Shown piece by piece: positions 26,166 through 34,096 of a DNA stretch of 64,000 nucleotides. Under the pieces are notes generated by a model, which was not told the origin of the DNA, searched no databases, and saw only the letters and a list, made by a program, of their open reading frames with translations. The translations under genes and the position numbers were made by a program. Origin of the DNA: JACRLW01 sp046349595 (lineage in GTDB: Bacteria; Planctomycetota; UBA1135; UBA2386); NCBI GenBank assembly GCA_046349595.1, contig JAXMCA010000001.1:186001-250000 (forward strand), read 5' to 3'. How positions within the stretch are numbered: the first letter of the stretch is position 1; the number at the start of each line of letters is the position of its first letter.

Positions 26166-26499
26166 CGTCGCTCGCCGGTGTGTTCACCGGGCAGGATCCG
26201 AAGCGACCTTCGATGCACGCCATCAGGCTGCTCAGCCCCTGCTCGACGATGCGGTAGTAGATGCGGCGGCCACGGCGGTCGAAGTCGAGCAGCCCGCGGT
26301 CCTTCATCAGGCGCAGGTGCTCCGAAGCGACGTGACTCTGGATGCCGCAGGACTCCGCGAGCTCGCCGACGGTGAACTCGCCGCCCAGCAGCATCTGCAC
26401 GATGCGCAGCCGATGCGGATGGGCGAGCGTGCGCAGGCACTCGGCGGCCTGCTCCAGGGCAGGTAGCTCGAGCAGTTGTGGGGTTGCAATCGTCTTCAT
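26143..26499 (-). CDS. ArsR-family transcription regulator, coupled to the acetyltransferase gene
   Basis: A 118-residue winged helix: AECLRTLAHPHRLRIVQMLLGGEFTVGELAESCGIQSHVASEHLRLMKDRGLL, with wing DRRGRRIYYRI. There is no classical CxCxxC metal site. The ATG at 26499 overlaps the acetyltransferase stop (ATGA), so it is the last gene of the sugar operon and is made together with it. A regulator translated at the end of a nucleotide-sugar operon suggests feedback control; this is inferred. Confidence 0.85.
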   Translation of the reverse strand: MKTIATPQLLELPALEQAAECLRTLAHPHRLRIVQMLLGGEFTVGELAESCGIQSHVASEHLRLMKDRGLLDFDRRGRRIYYRIVEQGLSSLMACIEGRFGSCPVNTPASDVSPRSDT

Positions 26500-27149
26500 G
26501 GTCGGTCTCCCGATGGGGCTTCGGAGGAGTGCCAGGTGACGACGCCCGAACCCACTTCGAGCCAGCCGCCGTCCGAGCAGGGCACCTTCGTACCCGAAGC
26601 CGGAAACGTCGTGTCGTCGCAATTGAGCACCTTCGTGCCCTCGCGATCCACCAGCCCCACCATCCGCGCCGGATTGCCGACGACGAGCGCATGCGCCGGG
26701 ACATCGCGGGTGACCACCGCCCCCATGCCCACCATGCAGAAGCTTCCGAGTTCGACCCCGGGTCCGATGGTCGCGTTCGCCCCGATGGTTGCGCCGCGCC
26801 GCACGGTGGTGGACCTGGTGTGTGGGCCAGGCTCCGAATTCCGGAGCTCCCGAACCAGGGGATCGGTCGCGCGAGGTGTCGCGTCGTTCGTGAAGACGAC
26901 GTGGGCCGCGATCATGCAGCCGTCCTCGACGGTGACGCCGGCGCAGAGGTACGCGCAGGCGTTGATCTTGACGAGATCGCCGACCACCACGCCGGGAGCG
27001 AGGTAGGCCTTCTCGCCGAGGATGCAGTCGCGCCCAACACGAGCTCCGCGGCGCAGGTGCGCGTGGTCCCAGATGGCGGTGCGCGCGCCGACGACGACGT
27101 CTTCCTCGATGCGTGCCGTCGGGTGGATGCGCGGCGCGTTGCCGATCAC
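26496..27149 (-). CDS. wbpD: UDP-amino sugar N-acetyltransferase, WbpD-like
   Basis: A 217-residue left-handed beta-helix protein: hexapeptide repeats from ARIEEDVVVGART through LGEKAYLAPGVVVGD to RRGATIGANATIGPGVELGSF, and DVPAHALVVGNPAR at the end of the helix. About 35 residues follow that are not part of the helix (EGTKVLNCDD and on). WbpD acetylates the 3-amino group of UDP-GlcNAc3N-uronate with acetyl-CoA. It starts at a GTG (27149) overlapping the previous stop (GTGA) and overlaps the ArsR start. Assignment rests on fold and neighbours. Confidence 0.85.
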   Translation of the reverse strand: MIGNAPRIHPTARIEEDVVVGARTAIWDHAHLRRGARVGRDCILGEKAYLAPGVVVGDLVKINACAYLCAGVTVEDGCMIAAHVVFTNDATPRATDPLVRELRNSEPGPHTRSTTVRRGATIGANATIGPGVELGSFCMVGMGAVVTRDVPAHALVVGNPARMVGLVDREGTKVLNCDDTTFPASGTKVPCSDGGWLEVGSGVVTWHSSEAPSGDRP

Positions 27150-28156
27150 GGACGGATCTCCTCGCGGCGCACCTCGTCGAGCGTGACCCAGCGCTGCTCC
27201 TGCAGGGAGAGCTGTGCGGCGCGCACGAAATGCACCGAGTCGAGGGCTTCGCGCTCGCCGGGGCGCGGGTCCTCGGCGCCGCGCACGGCACGCACGAAAT
27301 GGCCGAGCTGATTGCGGAACGCGGCGACCTTGTCGTAGCCGCGACCGATCGACTGCCATTCGGTGCTGCCACGGCGCCGCAGTCGGGCCATCTGCCAGCC
27401 GAGTTCGATCGAGCCCTCGCTGCCGTGCACGCGCGCGTAGGCGGGATCGCCGGTGAACACCGACCAGGAGAGCGTCGCCACGCCGACACAGTGGCGATCG
27501 GTCTCGAAGGTGATGCGCGCCGAGTCCTCGACCTGGAGCGGCTGTACCCGTGGACCGGCGGCGGCGAACAGGCGGGCGATGCTGCCGACCAGCACGCGCG
27601 CGAGGTCCGCCGCATGTGCGCCGTTGTCGATCACCACGCCGCCCCCCGAGGTCGCCGGATCGGAGTTCCAGCGCGCACGCATGTCGACCACGCTGCAGAA
27701 GGTGTTCTCGTAGAGGATCGGCTCGCCGATGTCGCCGGCCGCGATCGCACGGCGCGCGGACTCGACGTCCTCCACGAAGCGGAACTTGCTCGCCATCATC
27801 AGCACGCGTGCCTGAGCGCGTGCGTGCGCGAGCATCGCGCTCGCCGTGGCCGGATCGATGGCCAGGGGCTTCTCGCAGAGCACGTGTGCCCCGTGGCCCA
27901 CCACGCGGTGGGAGATCGCGGCATGGCTCGCGGGCGGTGTCGCGATCACCGCCGCGTCGATCGACGTCTCGTGCAGCATCGCGTCCACGCTCGCGAAGAT
28001 CGGGATCCCCGCCGCGGCCAGACGGTTGCGCGCCGCGGGGTCGCTCTCGACGAAGGCGACGGCGCATGCGTCCGGTACGTCCTCGAGGGCGCGACGCCAA
28101 TCGTTCGCGATACGCCCGCCCGCGCCGATCAGGGCGATGCGGAGCGGGTCAACCAC
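27146..28156 (-). CDS. wbpB: Gfo/Idh/MocA-family oxidoreductase, WbpB-like
   Basis: A 336-residue NAD-dependent oxidoreductase with Rossmann motif ALIGAGGRI near the N-terminus and the family signature VLCEKPLAI (EKP). In the pathway it oxidises the 3-position of UDP-GlcNAcA to a ketone. GTG 28156 is chosen because it overlaps the aminotransferase stop by 8 bases and starts the fold directly (VVDPLRIALIGAGG). The frame is open further upstream, but that stretch lies within the aminotransferase gene. Confidence 0.85.
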   Translation of the reverse strand: MVDPLRIALIGAGGRIANDWRRALEDVPDACAVAFVESDPAARNRLAAAGIPIFASVDAMLHETSIDAAVIATPPASHAAISHRVVGHGAHVLCEKPLAIDPATASAMLAHARAQARVLMMASKFRFVEDVESARRAIAAGDIGEPILYENTFCSVVDMRARWNSDPATSGGGVVIDNGAHAADLARVLVGSIARLFAAAGPRVQPLQVEDSARITFETDRHCVGVATLSWSVFTGDPAYARVHGSEGSIELGWQMARLRRRGSTEWQSIGRGYDKVAAFRNQLGHFVRAVRGAEDPRPGEREALDSVHFVRAAQLSLQEQRWVTLDEVRREEIRP

Positions 28157-29390
28157 GCCCGGCTCCGACCGTCGCGAGCTCGCGGACGCCCTGACGCACC
28201 GCGTCCGCGATCTGCGCGACGTGCTCCTGCGTGTAGTGCTCGTTCCATGCGAGCACGAGCATCTCGGCGAGCGACGCGTACACACCGGGATGGGACTTCG
28301 CGTCGCCGAGAGGGCCTTCGAGATCGTCGCCGAACGCGAGTCGGGTCGGTGCGAACGCTCCGCGATTCCGGAAGACCGCGCACTCGAAGGCGGGCTTCTT
28401 CACGTAGTGCGGCGCGTTGCCGATGCCGCGCGCACCGAGGAGAGCGCCCAGCGCACTCGCACCGCCGCGGATCACGCGTGCATCGACCCGCAGCAGGAAC
28501 CGCCAGTACGAGTGCGCGGTGCCCGGCAGCGGGTCGGGCAGGGCGATCCCGGCCAGCCCTCGCAGGGACTCGCAGAGCTGTGCGGCGCGCTCGCGACGGC
28601 GCTGCACGACGCCGTCGAGCTTCTCGAGCTGTGCGACGCCCACCGCGGCCTGCAGCTCGGTGAGTCGGAAGTTGAGCCCCGGGCGATCGTGATCGGGCTC
28701 GGCGTCGCCGTAGCCCCATCCCTTGTTGACGAAGCGCCGCGCGGCATCCGCATCGGCCTGCTTCGCGGCGATCACCATGCCGCCCTCGCCGGTGGTCATG
28801 TGCTTGCCCTGCTGGAAGCTGAAGCAGGCGAAGTCACCGAAGCTGCCGCACAGTCGCCCGTGGTCGGTCGCGAGAAAGGCCTGCGCGACGTCCTCGATCA
28901 GCGTCACCCTGGTGCGACGGCACAGCGCGACGATCGGCTCCATGTCGCACGGCTGTCCGAACAGGTGCGTCACGATCACCGCACGCGTCCGCGGGCCGAG
29001 GACGCGCTCGAGGGTCGAGGCGTCGACGTTGCCGGTCCGCGGGTCGACGTCGGCGAACACCGGCTTCGCACCCTCGTAGCAGATCGGCATCACCGCACCC
29101 ATGTCGGTGATCGGTGAGGTGACGATCTCGTCGCCGGGGCGCACGCGCAGGGTCGCGATCGCGGCATGGACCGCAGCGCTTCCCGAGGCGCAGGCGACGG
29201 CGTGGGACACTCCGAAGCGCTCGGCGAAGGCGCGTTCGAGTCGCGGGCCGAAGTGGCCTGCCGTCGCGATCAGGTGTCCGGAGCGGATCGCGTGCGCGAG
29301 ATGCTCCAACTCGGCGGCACCGAGGTCACGTCCGCTCGCATCGCGGTCGGACGGCAGAGTGAGCCGACGCGGGACGTCTTGGCTTGGCAT
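28149..29390 (-). CDS. wbpE: DegT/DnrJ/EryC1/StrS aminotransferase, WbpE-like
   Basis: A 413-residue PLP enzyme of the sugar aminotransferase family. It has ACASGSAAVHAAI near residue 70, EDVAQAF (the Asp binding the pyridine nitrogen), and the PLP lysine in FSFQQGKHMTTGEGG (about Lys196). With WbpB it converts the 3-keto uronate to the 3-amino sugar. ATG 29390 is preferred over the TTG two codons upstream. It overlaps the oxidoreductase gene. Confidence 0.88.
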   Translation of the reverse strand: MPSQDVPRRLTLPSDRDASGRDLGAAELEHLAHAIRSGHLIATAGHFGPRLERAFAERFGVSHAVACASGSAAVHAAIATLRVRPGDEIVTSPITDMGAVMPICYEGAKPVFADVDPRTGNVDASTLERVLGPRTRAVIVTHLFGQPCDMEPIVALCRRTRVTLIEDVAQAFLATDHGRLCGSFGDFACFSFQQGKHMTTGEGGMVIAAKQADADAARRFVNKGWGYGDAEPDHDRPGLNFRLTELQAAVGVAQLEKLDGVVQRRRERAAQLCESLRGLAGIALPDPLPGTAHSYWRFLLRVDARVIRGGASALGALLGARGIGNAPHYVKKPAFECAVFRNRGAFAPTRLAFGDDLEGPLGDAKSHPGVYASLAEMLVLAWNEHYTQEHVAQIADAVRQGVRELATVGAGRG

Positions 29391-29441
29391 GGACAAGGCG
29401 GGACAGGATACCCACCTCGCCCCGGGGTGCGAGTTCCCGGC

Positions 29442-30785
29442 TCAGGAGCGGACCAGCACGCCGCGGATCGGCATGTAGGGCGCCATCATGTTCCGCGTGT
29501 CGACCACGAGTCGCGCGTGATCGGCGATGGTCTTCCACTGGATCGCCTTGTGGTGCGTCACGATCAGCACGCAGTCCGCAGCCTCGAGGGTCTTCTGGTT
29601 GAGCGGCTGCGACTCGAGGTCGGCCAGGTCGTAGGCGCGCATGCGCGGGAAGACCGGCACGTGCGGATCGTGGTAGCTGACCACCGCACCGAGTTGCTGC
29701 AGCTCGGTGATGATCTCGGCCGCCGGCGTCTCGCGGATGTCGTCGACATCGGGCTTGTAGGCGATGCCGATGACGAAGACCTTGCTGCCGCGCATCGGCT
29801 TGCCGATCTGGTTGAGTCCCTCGGCCGTGCGGTGCACCACGTAGCGCGGCATCGCGCTGTTGATCTCGCCCGCGAGCTCGATGAACTTCGTGTGCAGGCC
29901 GACCTCCTTCGCCTTCCACGTCAGGTAGAAGGGATCGATCGGGATGCAGTGACCGCCGAGGCCGGGGCCGGGGTAGAAGGCCTGGAAGCCGAAGGGCTTG
30001 GTCGCGGCGGCGTCGATCACCTTCCAGACGTCGATGCCCATCGCGTGGAGCACCGGCTTGAGTTCGTTCACCAGCGCGATGTTCACCGCGCGGTAGATGT
30101 TCTCGAGGAGCTTCGCCGACTCGGCGATCTCCGCGGAGTCGACCGGCACGACCTGCGCCACGGCAGCTGCGTAGACGGTGCAGGCCAGCTTGGTGCTCGC
30201 ATCGTCGAGTCCGCCGACGAGCTTCGGGATGGTGCGTGTGTTGTGCGACGTGCGACCCGGGTCCTCGCGCTCGGGGCTGAACGCGAGGAAGAAGTCCTCT
30301 CCGCAACGCAGACCGCTGCGCTCGAGGATCGGCTTGCAATCGCCGCGCGTGGTGCCCGGATAGGTGGTCGACTCGAGGACGATCAGCCGGCCGGGGCGCA
30401 GCCGCTTGCTGACCATCTCCGTCGACTTCTCGATGTACGACATGTCCGGCTCGTGGTGCTTCCCGAGCGGCGTCGGGACGCACAGGATGATCACGTCAGC
30501 ATCTGCCAGGCGATCGGGGTCCGCGGTCGGCTCGAAACGCTTGCTCTTCGCGAGCGTGGTCACCATCTCGGTGCCGAGGTGGTGGAGGTAGGTCTCTCCA
30601 CGCCGCAGCATGTCGATCTTCTTCTGATCGAGGTCGTAGCCGATGGTGTTGAATCCGCCCTCGTGCATCGCGTGCAGGAGCGGGAGCCCGACATAGCCGA
30701 GACCGACGATTCCGACGGTGGCGGTCCGCTTCTCGAGCTTGTCGAGGAGGGCCTTGGCGTGCGGGGGAAGGGGCGACGCGGTCAT
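29442..30785 (-). CDS. wbpA: Nucleotide-sugar 6-dehydrogenase, WbpA/UDP-GlcNAc dehydrogenase type
   Basis: A 447-residue UDP-sugar dehydrogenase: NAD motif GLGYVGLPL (about 28-36), LESTTYPGTT, and the catalytic cysteine in GPGLGGHCIPIDPFYL (Cys280). This LGGHCIPIDPFYL form is typical of UDP-GlcNAc/UDP-ManNAc dehydrogenases rather than UDP-Glc dehydrogenase. It carries out the first step, UDP-GlcNAc to UDP-GlcNAcA, followed by the genes for amination and acetylation. It is the first gene of the operon, with 290 bases of upstream region that hold no obvious promoter signature or hairpin. Confidence 0.9.
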   Translation of the reverse strand: MTASPLPPHAKALLDKLEKRTATVGIVGLGYVGLPLLHAMHEGGFNTIGYDLDQKKIDMLRRGETYLHHLGTEMVTTLAKSKRFEPTADPDRLADADVIILCVPTPLGKHHEPDMSYIEKSTEMVSKRLRPGRLIVLESTTYPGTTRGDCKPILERSGLRCGEDFFLAFSPEREDPGRTSHNTRTIPKLVGGLDDASTKLACTVYAAAVAQVVPVDSAEIAESAKLLENIYRAVNIALVNELKPVLHAMGIDVWKVIDAAATKPFGFQAFYPGPGLGGHCIPIDPFYLTWKAKEVGLHTKFIELAGEINSAMPRYVVHRTAEGLNQIGKPMRGSKVFVIGIAYKPDVDDIRETPAAEIITELQQLGAVVSYHDPHVPVFPRMRAYDLADLESQPLNQKTLEAADCVLIVTHHKAIQWKTIADHARLVVDTRNMMAPYMPIRGVLVRS

Positions 30786-31075
30786 GGTGCGATTCGCCGG
30801 CGAGGCCGGCGCGTGGGGGGCGGTCGCGGACGCGGCAGAGTGGTCCATCGACCCGTTTTTCGGCGCGCGCGCGACCGGCGGTTGAGCGGGTCGCGGCACC
30901 AAGGGGTGAAGGAGGGTACCGGCCAGGGGGTCCGAGTCCAGGATGCCCGACCCGGGCCGGTGGATGGGTGCCCCACGCCGGGCTCGCCGGGCCGCTTCGG
31001 AGTTCCGGGCGACGCCGGTCTTCTTGTGGCACCCCATCCGTGGCCGAGGCGACGCCACCGATCGGGATCGTGACG

Positions 31076-32728
31076 ATGGCAAGCCTCGCGACGACGCGCT
31101 CCTGGTCCCTGCTCCTCGCCGTCCTGGTGGTCATCGCGACCGTGGCGCTGATCGGAGGACGCGAGTCGTCGCCGTTGAGCTTCGCCACCGATCGGGGCGA
31201 CCGCGTCCCGGAAGCCGACACGGAGGCGCGGCTGGCGTCGGCAGAGGTTCCGGTCCCCCTCACGGAGGTGCTGATGCGCGAGCCGGTCGCGGTCCTCGAC
31301 ACGCGGCCGGTCGTGGTTCGTGGTCGGGTGAGCTGGCCCGACGGCGTCGCTGCCTACGGGGCGATCGTCGCGCAGGATCTCAGCGGGCTCTCGCTCGGTG
31401 ACGGCGCCGCTTTCAGCGAGGCGAAGGCGGCGATGGACGGGACCTTCGAGGTCCCGGTCCCGCGCGGCGTCTACCGACTCGTCGCGCACGCCGGCCAGGT
31501 CGCGAGCGAGGCCGTGCCTATCGACACACAGGGTCAGGCCATCCCCGAACCGGCCCTGGTCCTGCGCCGACTGCCGCGCCTGCGCGGACTGATGACCGAT
31601 TCGAGCGGGCGCCCGGTGCAGGGCATGGTGCGGGTGATCAGCACGCGGCTGGTCGGCGGGATCGAGGCCGATCCGACCGACAAGGCACAGCGCGACTTCG
31701 CGGGCTGCGATCCGAGCGGCGACTTCCGTCGCGACTTCGACCTCGAACTCCGTCTCACGGTCCGCGGCTGGGCGAAGGGACACGCCCCGACGCGTACCGT
31801 GGTGATCGAACCGGGCGAAGTCGCCGACGCGATGCGCTTGGTCGCGCGCGAGATCGTCACGCTGCCCTTCAGCGTCGCGCACCCCGACGGCCGTCCCTGG
31901 CCGGATCTCGAGTTCGGCTACGGCGATCCGGAGTTCGAGACCATGACCCCGGACACGATCCTGTGGGGTGGCCACAGCGATGCGCGCGGCGACGTGGTGC
32001 TCGCCGGTGTCGCCGCCGAGGAGTCGTGCACGATCGTCGTGCGCGATCCGAGCTCGAAGGACTACGCCGTCGCCTTGCGGATCGACTCACGCGTCCCGGG
32101 CCAACGACTCGTGCTCCCCGACGATGCGCTGCAACCCGCCTCGGTCGACATCGCCCTCACGGGGGACGTGCCGGACGCACCGCACGGCTTCCGCGTCGTG
32201 CTCGTGCCGCTCGGCGGCTTCGCGACGCGTCTCGAGGTCGACGAGCAGAGCGGTGACCTGCACCTGGAGAACGTCCACCCCGGTGTGAGCTATCGCGTCC
32301 ACGTGCTCCTGGCCAAGGCTCCATCGAAGGAGGCGACCGATCACCGCGCGAGCCGGGGTTCCGGGCGTCTGGTCGCGTCGAAGGGCGCGGACCACGCGCG
32401 CGCGGTGGCGACGGCGGAGTTCGTCGCGAGGTCGGGCAAGCAGCGCATCGAGGTCCCCTTCCGGCGCAGCGGCTCGTGTCTGCTCACCGTGCGTCATCCC
32501 GATGGTCGACCGGTGATCGGTGCCCGGATCGAGGTCACCGGGCCGACCACCGTCGGTGAGGCGGCGCCGTCCGGAGAGACCGATTCCGACGGCAGACTCA
32601 CGATCCGCAACCTGCTCCCCGTCGAGCACCTGGTGCGGGTGATCGTCGGCGCGCGCACCGTCGCGCAGTCGAACGTGCGGGTCGAATCGGGCGCTGCGGT
32701 CGCGACCGACCTGATCAGCGTGCGCTGA
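31076..32728 (+). CDS. Membrane-anchored protein with carboxypeptidase-regulatory-like domains
   Basis: A 550-residue protein with one N-terminal membrane helix (about 10-28) and an extracytoplasmic part made of beta-sandwich repeats. The clearest are VVVRGRVSWPDGVAAYGAIV ending GVYRLVAHAG (about 75-135), RLRGLMTDSSGRPVQGMVRV (about 165), and LLTVRHPDGRPVIGARIEVTG to LVRVIVGARTV (about 470-530). Such repeats are typical of planctomycete surface proteins and are probably structural or adhesive. Its end meets topoisomerase VI subunit A tail to tail, with the stops sharing TGATCA. Confidence 0.75.
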   Translation: MASLATTRSWSLLLAVLVVIATVALIGGRESSPLSFATDRGDRVPEADTEARLASAEVPVPLTEVLMREPVAVLDTRPVVVRGRVSWPDGVAAYGAIVAQDLSGLSLGDGAAFSEAKAAMDGTFEVPVPRGVYRLVAHAGQVASEAVPIDTQGQAIPEPALVLRRLPRLRGLMTDSSGRPVQGMVRVISTRLVGGIEADPTDKAQRDFAGCDPSGDFRRDFDLELRLTVRGWAKGHAPTRTVVIEPGEVADAMRLVAREIVTLPFSVAHPDGRPWPDLEFGYGDPEFETMTPDTILWGGHSDARGDVVLAGVAAEESCTIVVRDPSSKDYAVALRIDSRVPGQRLVLPDDALQPASVDIALTGDVPDAPHGFRVVLVPLGGFATRLEVDEQSGDLHLENVHPGVSYRVHVLLAKAPSKEATDHRASRGSGRLVASKGADHARAVATAEFVARSGKQRIEVPFRRSGSCLLTVRHPDGRPVIGARIEVTGPTTVGEAAPSGETDSDGRLTIRNLLPVEHLVRVIVGARTVAQSNVRVESGAAVATDLISVR

Positions 32729-33865
32729 TCACGGCAGGAACCTGGCGGCGTTCTTCAGCTTCTTCGGCAGGTACTCGTCGATCACGAAGTTGAGTCCCCA
32801 CTTGGCGAGAGCCTGCTGCTCGGCGCGCACGCCCATCCGCAGCATCTGTTCGATCGCCTTCTGCCACTCCTTGTGGGCCTGGAAGAAGGGGTCGTTCTTC
32901 AGCGCGTCCTTCGCGCGCTTGATGTCGACGTCGATCAGCTTGTGCGTCGCGTCCTCGAGCTTGAAGTCGAGGATGTCCTGCGGGGTCACCCCGAGGTAGG
33001 TCGCCTGTGGCACGCAGAAGAACTGGTTGAGGTGCGCCGCGTTGCCGGAGCCGACCTTGAGCGTGCGGTAGATGTTGCTGATGCCGTAGGGGTCGCAGTC
33101 GACGAAGGCGTAGACCGGGATCTTCCTGTGGTCGGCGAGTTTGCGGATGAAGCGGCGCGTCGCGCGGGTCGGTACCCCCGACATCTCGACCAGGATGCAG
33201 TTGTGCGAGCGCCAGAACTTGTGCGCGTTGAGGCGCTGCCACATACCGCCGGTCTCGATCGCCAGCACGAAGTCGGCCTTGGTCTCGAACTTCAGGTGCT
33301 CCACCGAGGACGGGATCGCATAGGCGCCCGAGGCGAAGGCGGTGCAGTCGACGCGGACCTCGCGATCGGTCTCCGGGTCGCGGTCGATCACGATCAGCTC
33401 ACCGCCGACCGAGCCGCCGCGTTCCTCGGGGAAGAAGCGCAGGTGTTCGCGGCTGAGACCCTGCAGCGAGAACAGGGCCTCGATGTCGTCCATACAGGCA
33501 TCCGACTCGGGCTGTTCGGCGAACTTGGCCGGACCCCAGTTCTTGCTGACGTAGTAGGCCTCTCGCTTGGTGGCGAAGTCGTCCTCCAGCACCATCTCCT
33601 TGCTGAGCGCCATCAACTTCAGGGTCTGGGCGAAGGACTTGACCGTGTTCACGGTCAAGGTGCGTTCCTTCCGTCCTCGCCCGAGTTTGAAGTGACCGAC
33701 CCTCCTGTCGTAGGTCACGTTCGCGAGCGAACGCTGCGGAAAGCTGAGTTCCGGTTTGCCCCTCTTCTGGATCGTGTCGAACACCTTCTGTGCGGTTCCG
33801 TCGATGCTCTCGACGGTCAACATCTCGAGCTTGTCCAGCTTGTTCGACTTGCGCTTCTGGGCCAT
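32729..33865 (-). CDS. top6A: DNA topoisomerase VI subunit A (Spo11-like)
   Basis: A 378-residue protein of the TopoVIA/Spo11 family. The winged-helix catalytic region has a tyrosine pair in KREAYYVSKNW (Tyr104/Tyr105), one of which would attack DNA. The Toprim domain has Glu204 in VLAIETGG and Asp256/Asp258 in FVDCDPYG, holding Mg. Length is normal for the family. The ATG at 33865 starts cleanly. It works with subunit B (encoded 3 kb away at 36825-38615, same strand) to pass one DNA duplex through another in an ATP-dependent way. The enzyme is standard in archaea and plants but rare in bacteria. Confidence 0.92.
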   Translation of the reverse strand: MAQKRKSNKLDKLEMLTVESIDGTAQKVFDTIQKRGKPELSFPQRSLANVTYDRRVGHFKLGRGRKERTLTVNTVKSFAQTLKLMALSKEMVLEDDFATKREAYYVSKNWGPAKFAEQPESDACMDDIEALFSLQGLSREHLRFFPEERGGSVGGELIVIDRDPETDREVRVDCTAFASGAYAIPSSVEHLKFETKADFVLAIETGGMWQRLNAHKFWRSHNCILVEMSGVPTRATRRFIRKLADHRKIPVYAFVDCDPYGISNIYRTLKVGSGNAAHLNQFFCVPQATYLGVTPQDILDFKLEDATHKLIDVDIKRAKDALKNDPFFQAHKEWQKAIEQMLRMGVRAEQQALAKWGLNFVIDEYLPKKLKNAARFLP

Positions 33866-34083
33866 GGTGCTGCGGGGCGACGAGGCTTGGATCGGACACG
33901 AAGGAGCGATCCGCGCGCGTCGTCCGCGGCGGCCCTCCCGTGCTGCGCCGGAGCATAGGAAACGGCGGTGCATGGTCCAGTTCGGGACCTGCAGCGCGGC
34001 GCGTCTGCATCCGCGTCGTCCGCACAGCGACCGGGAACCGGGACTTCCGGTGCGACCGCACGCGGACTCCGCTAGGGTGACGC

Positions 34084-34089
34084 AGGAGG
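34084..34089 (+). promoter_or_regulatory. Strong Shine-Dalgarno AGGAGG deciding a TTG start
   Basis: A perfect AGGAGG, 7 bases before TTG 34097, fixes the ftsH start at the TTG; the first in-frame ATG is 29 codons later. Confidence 0.75.
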
Positions 34090-34096
34090 CAACAGC

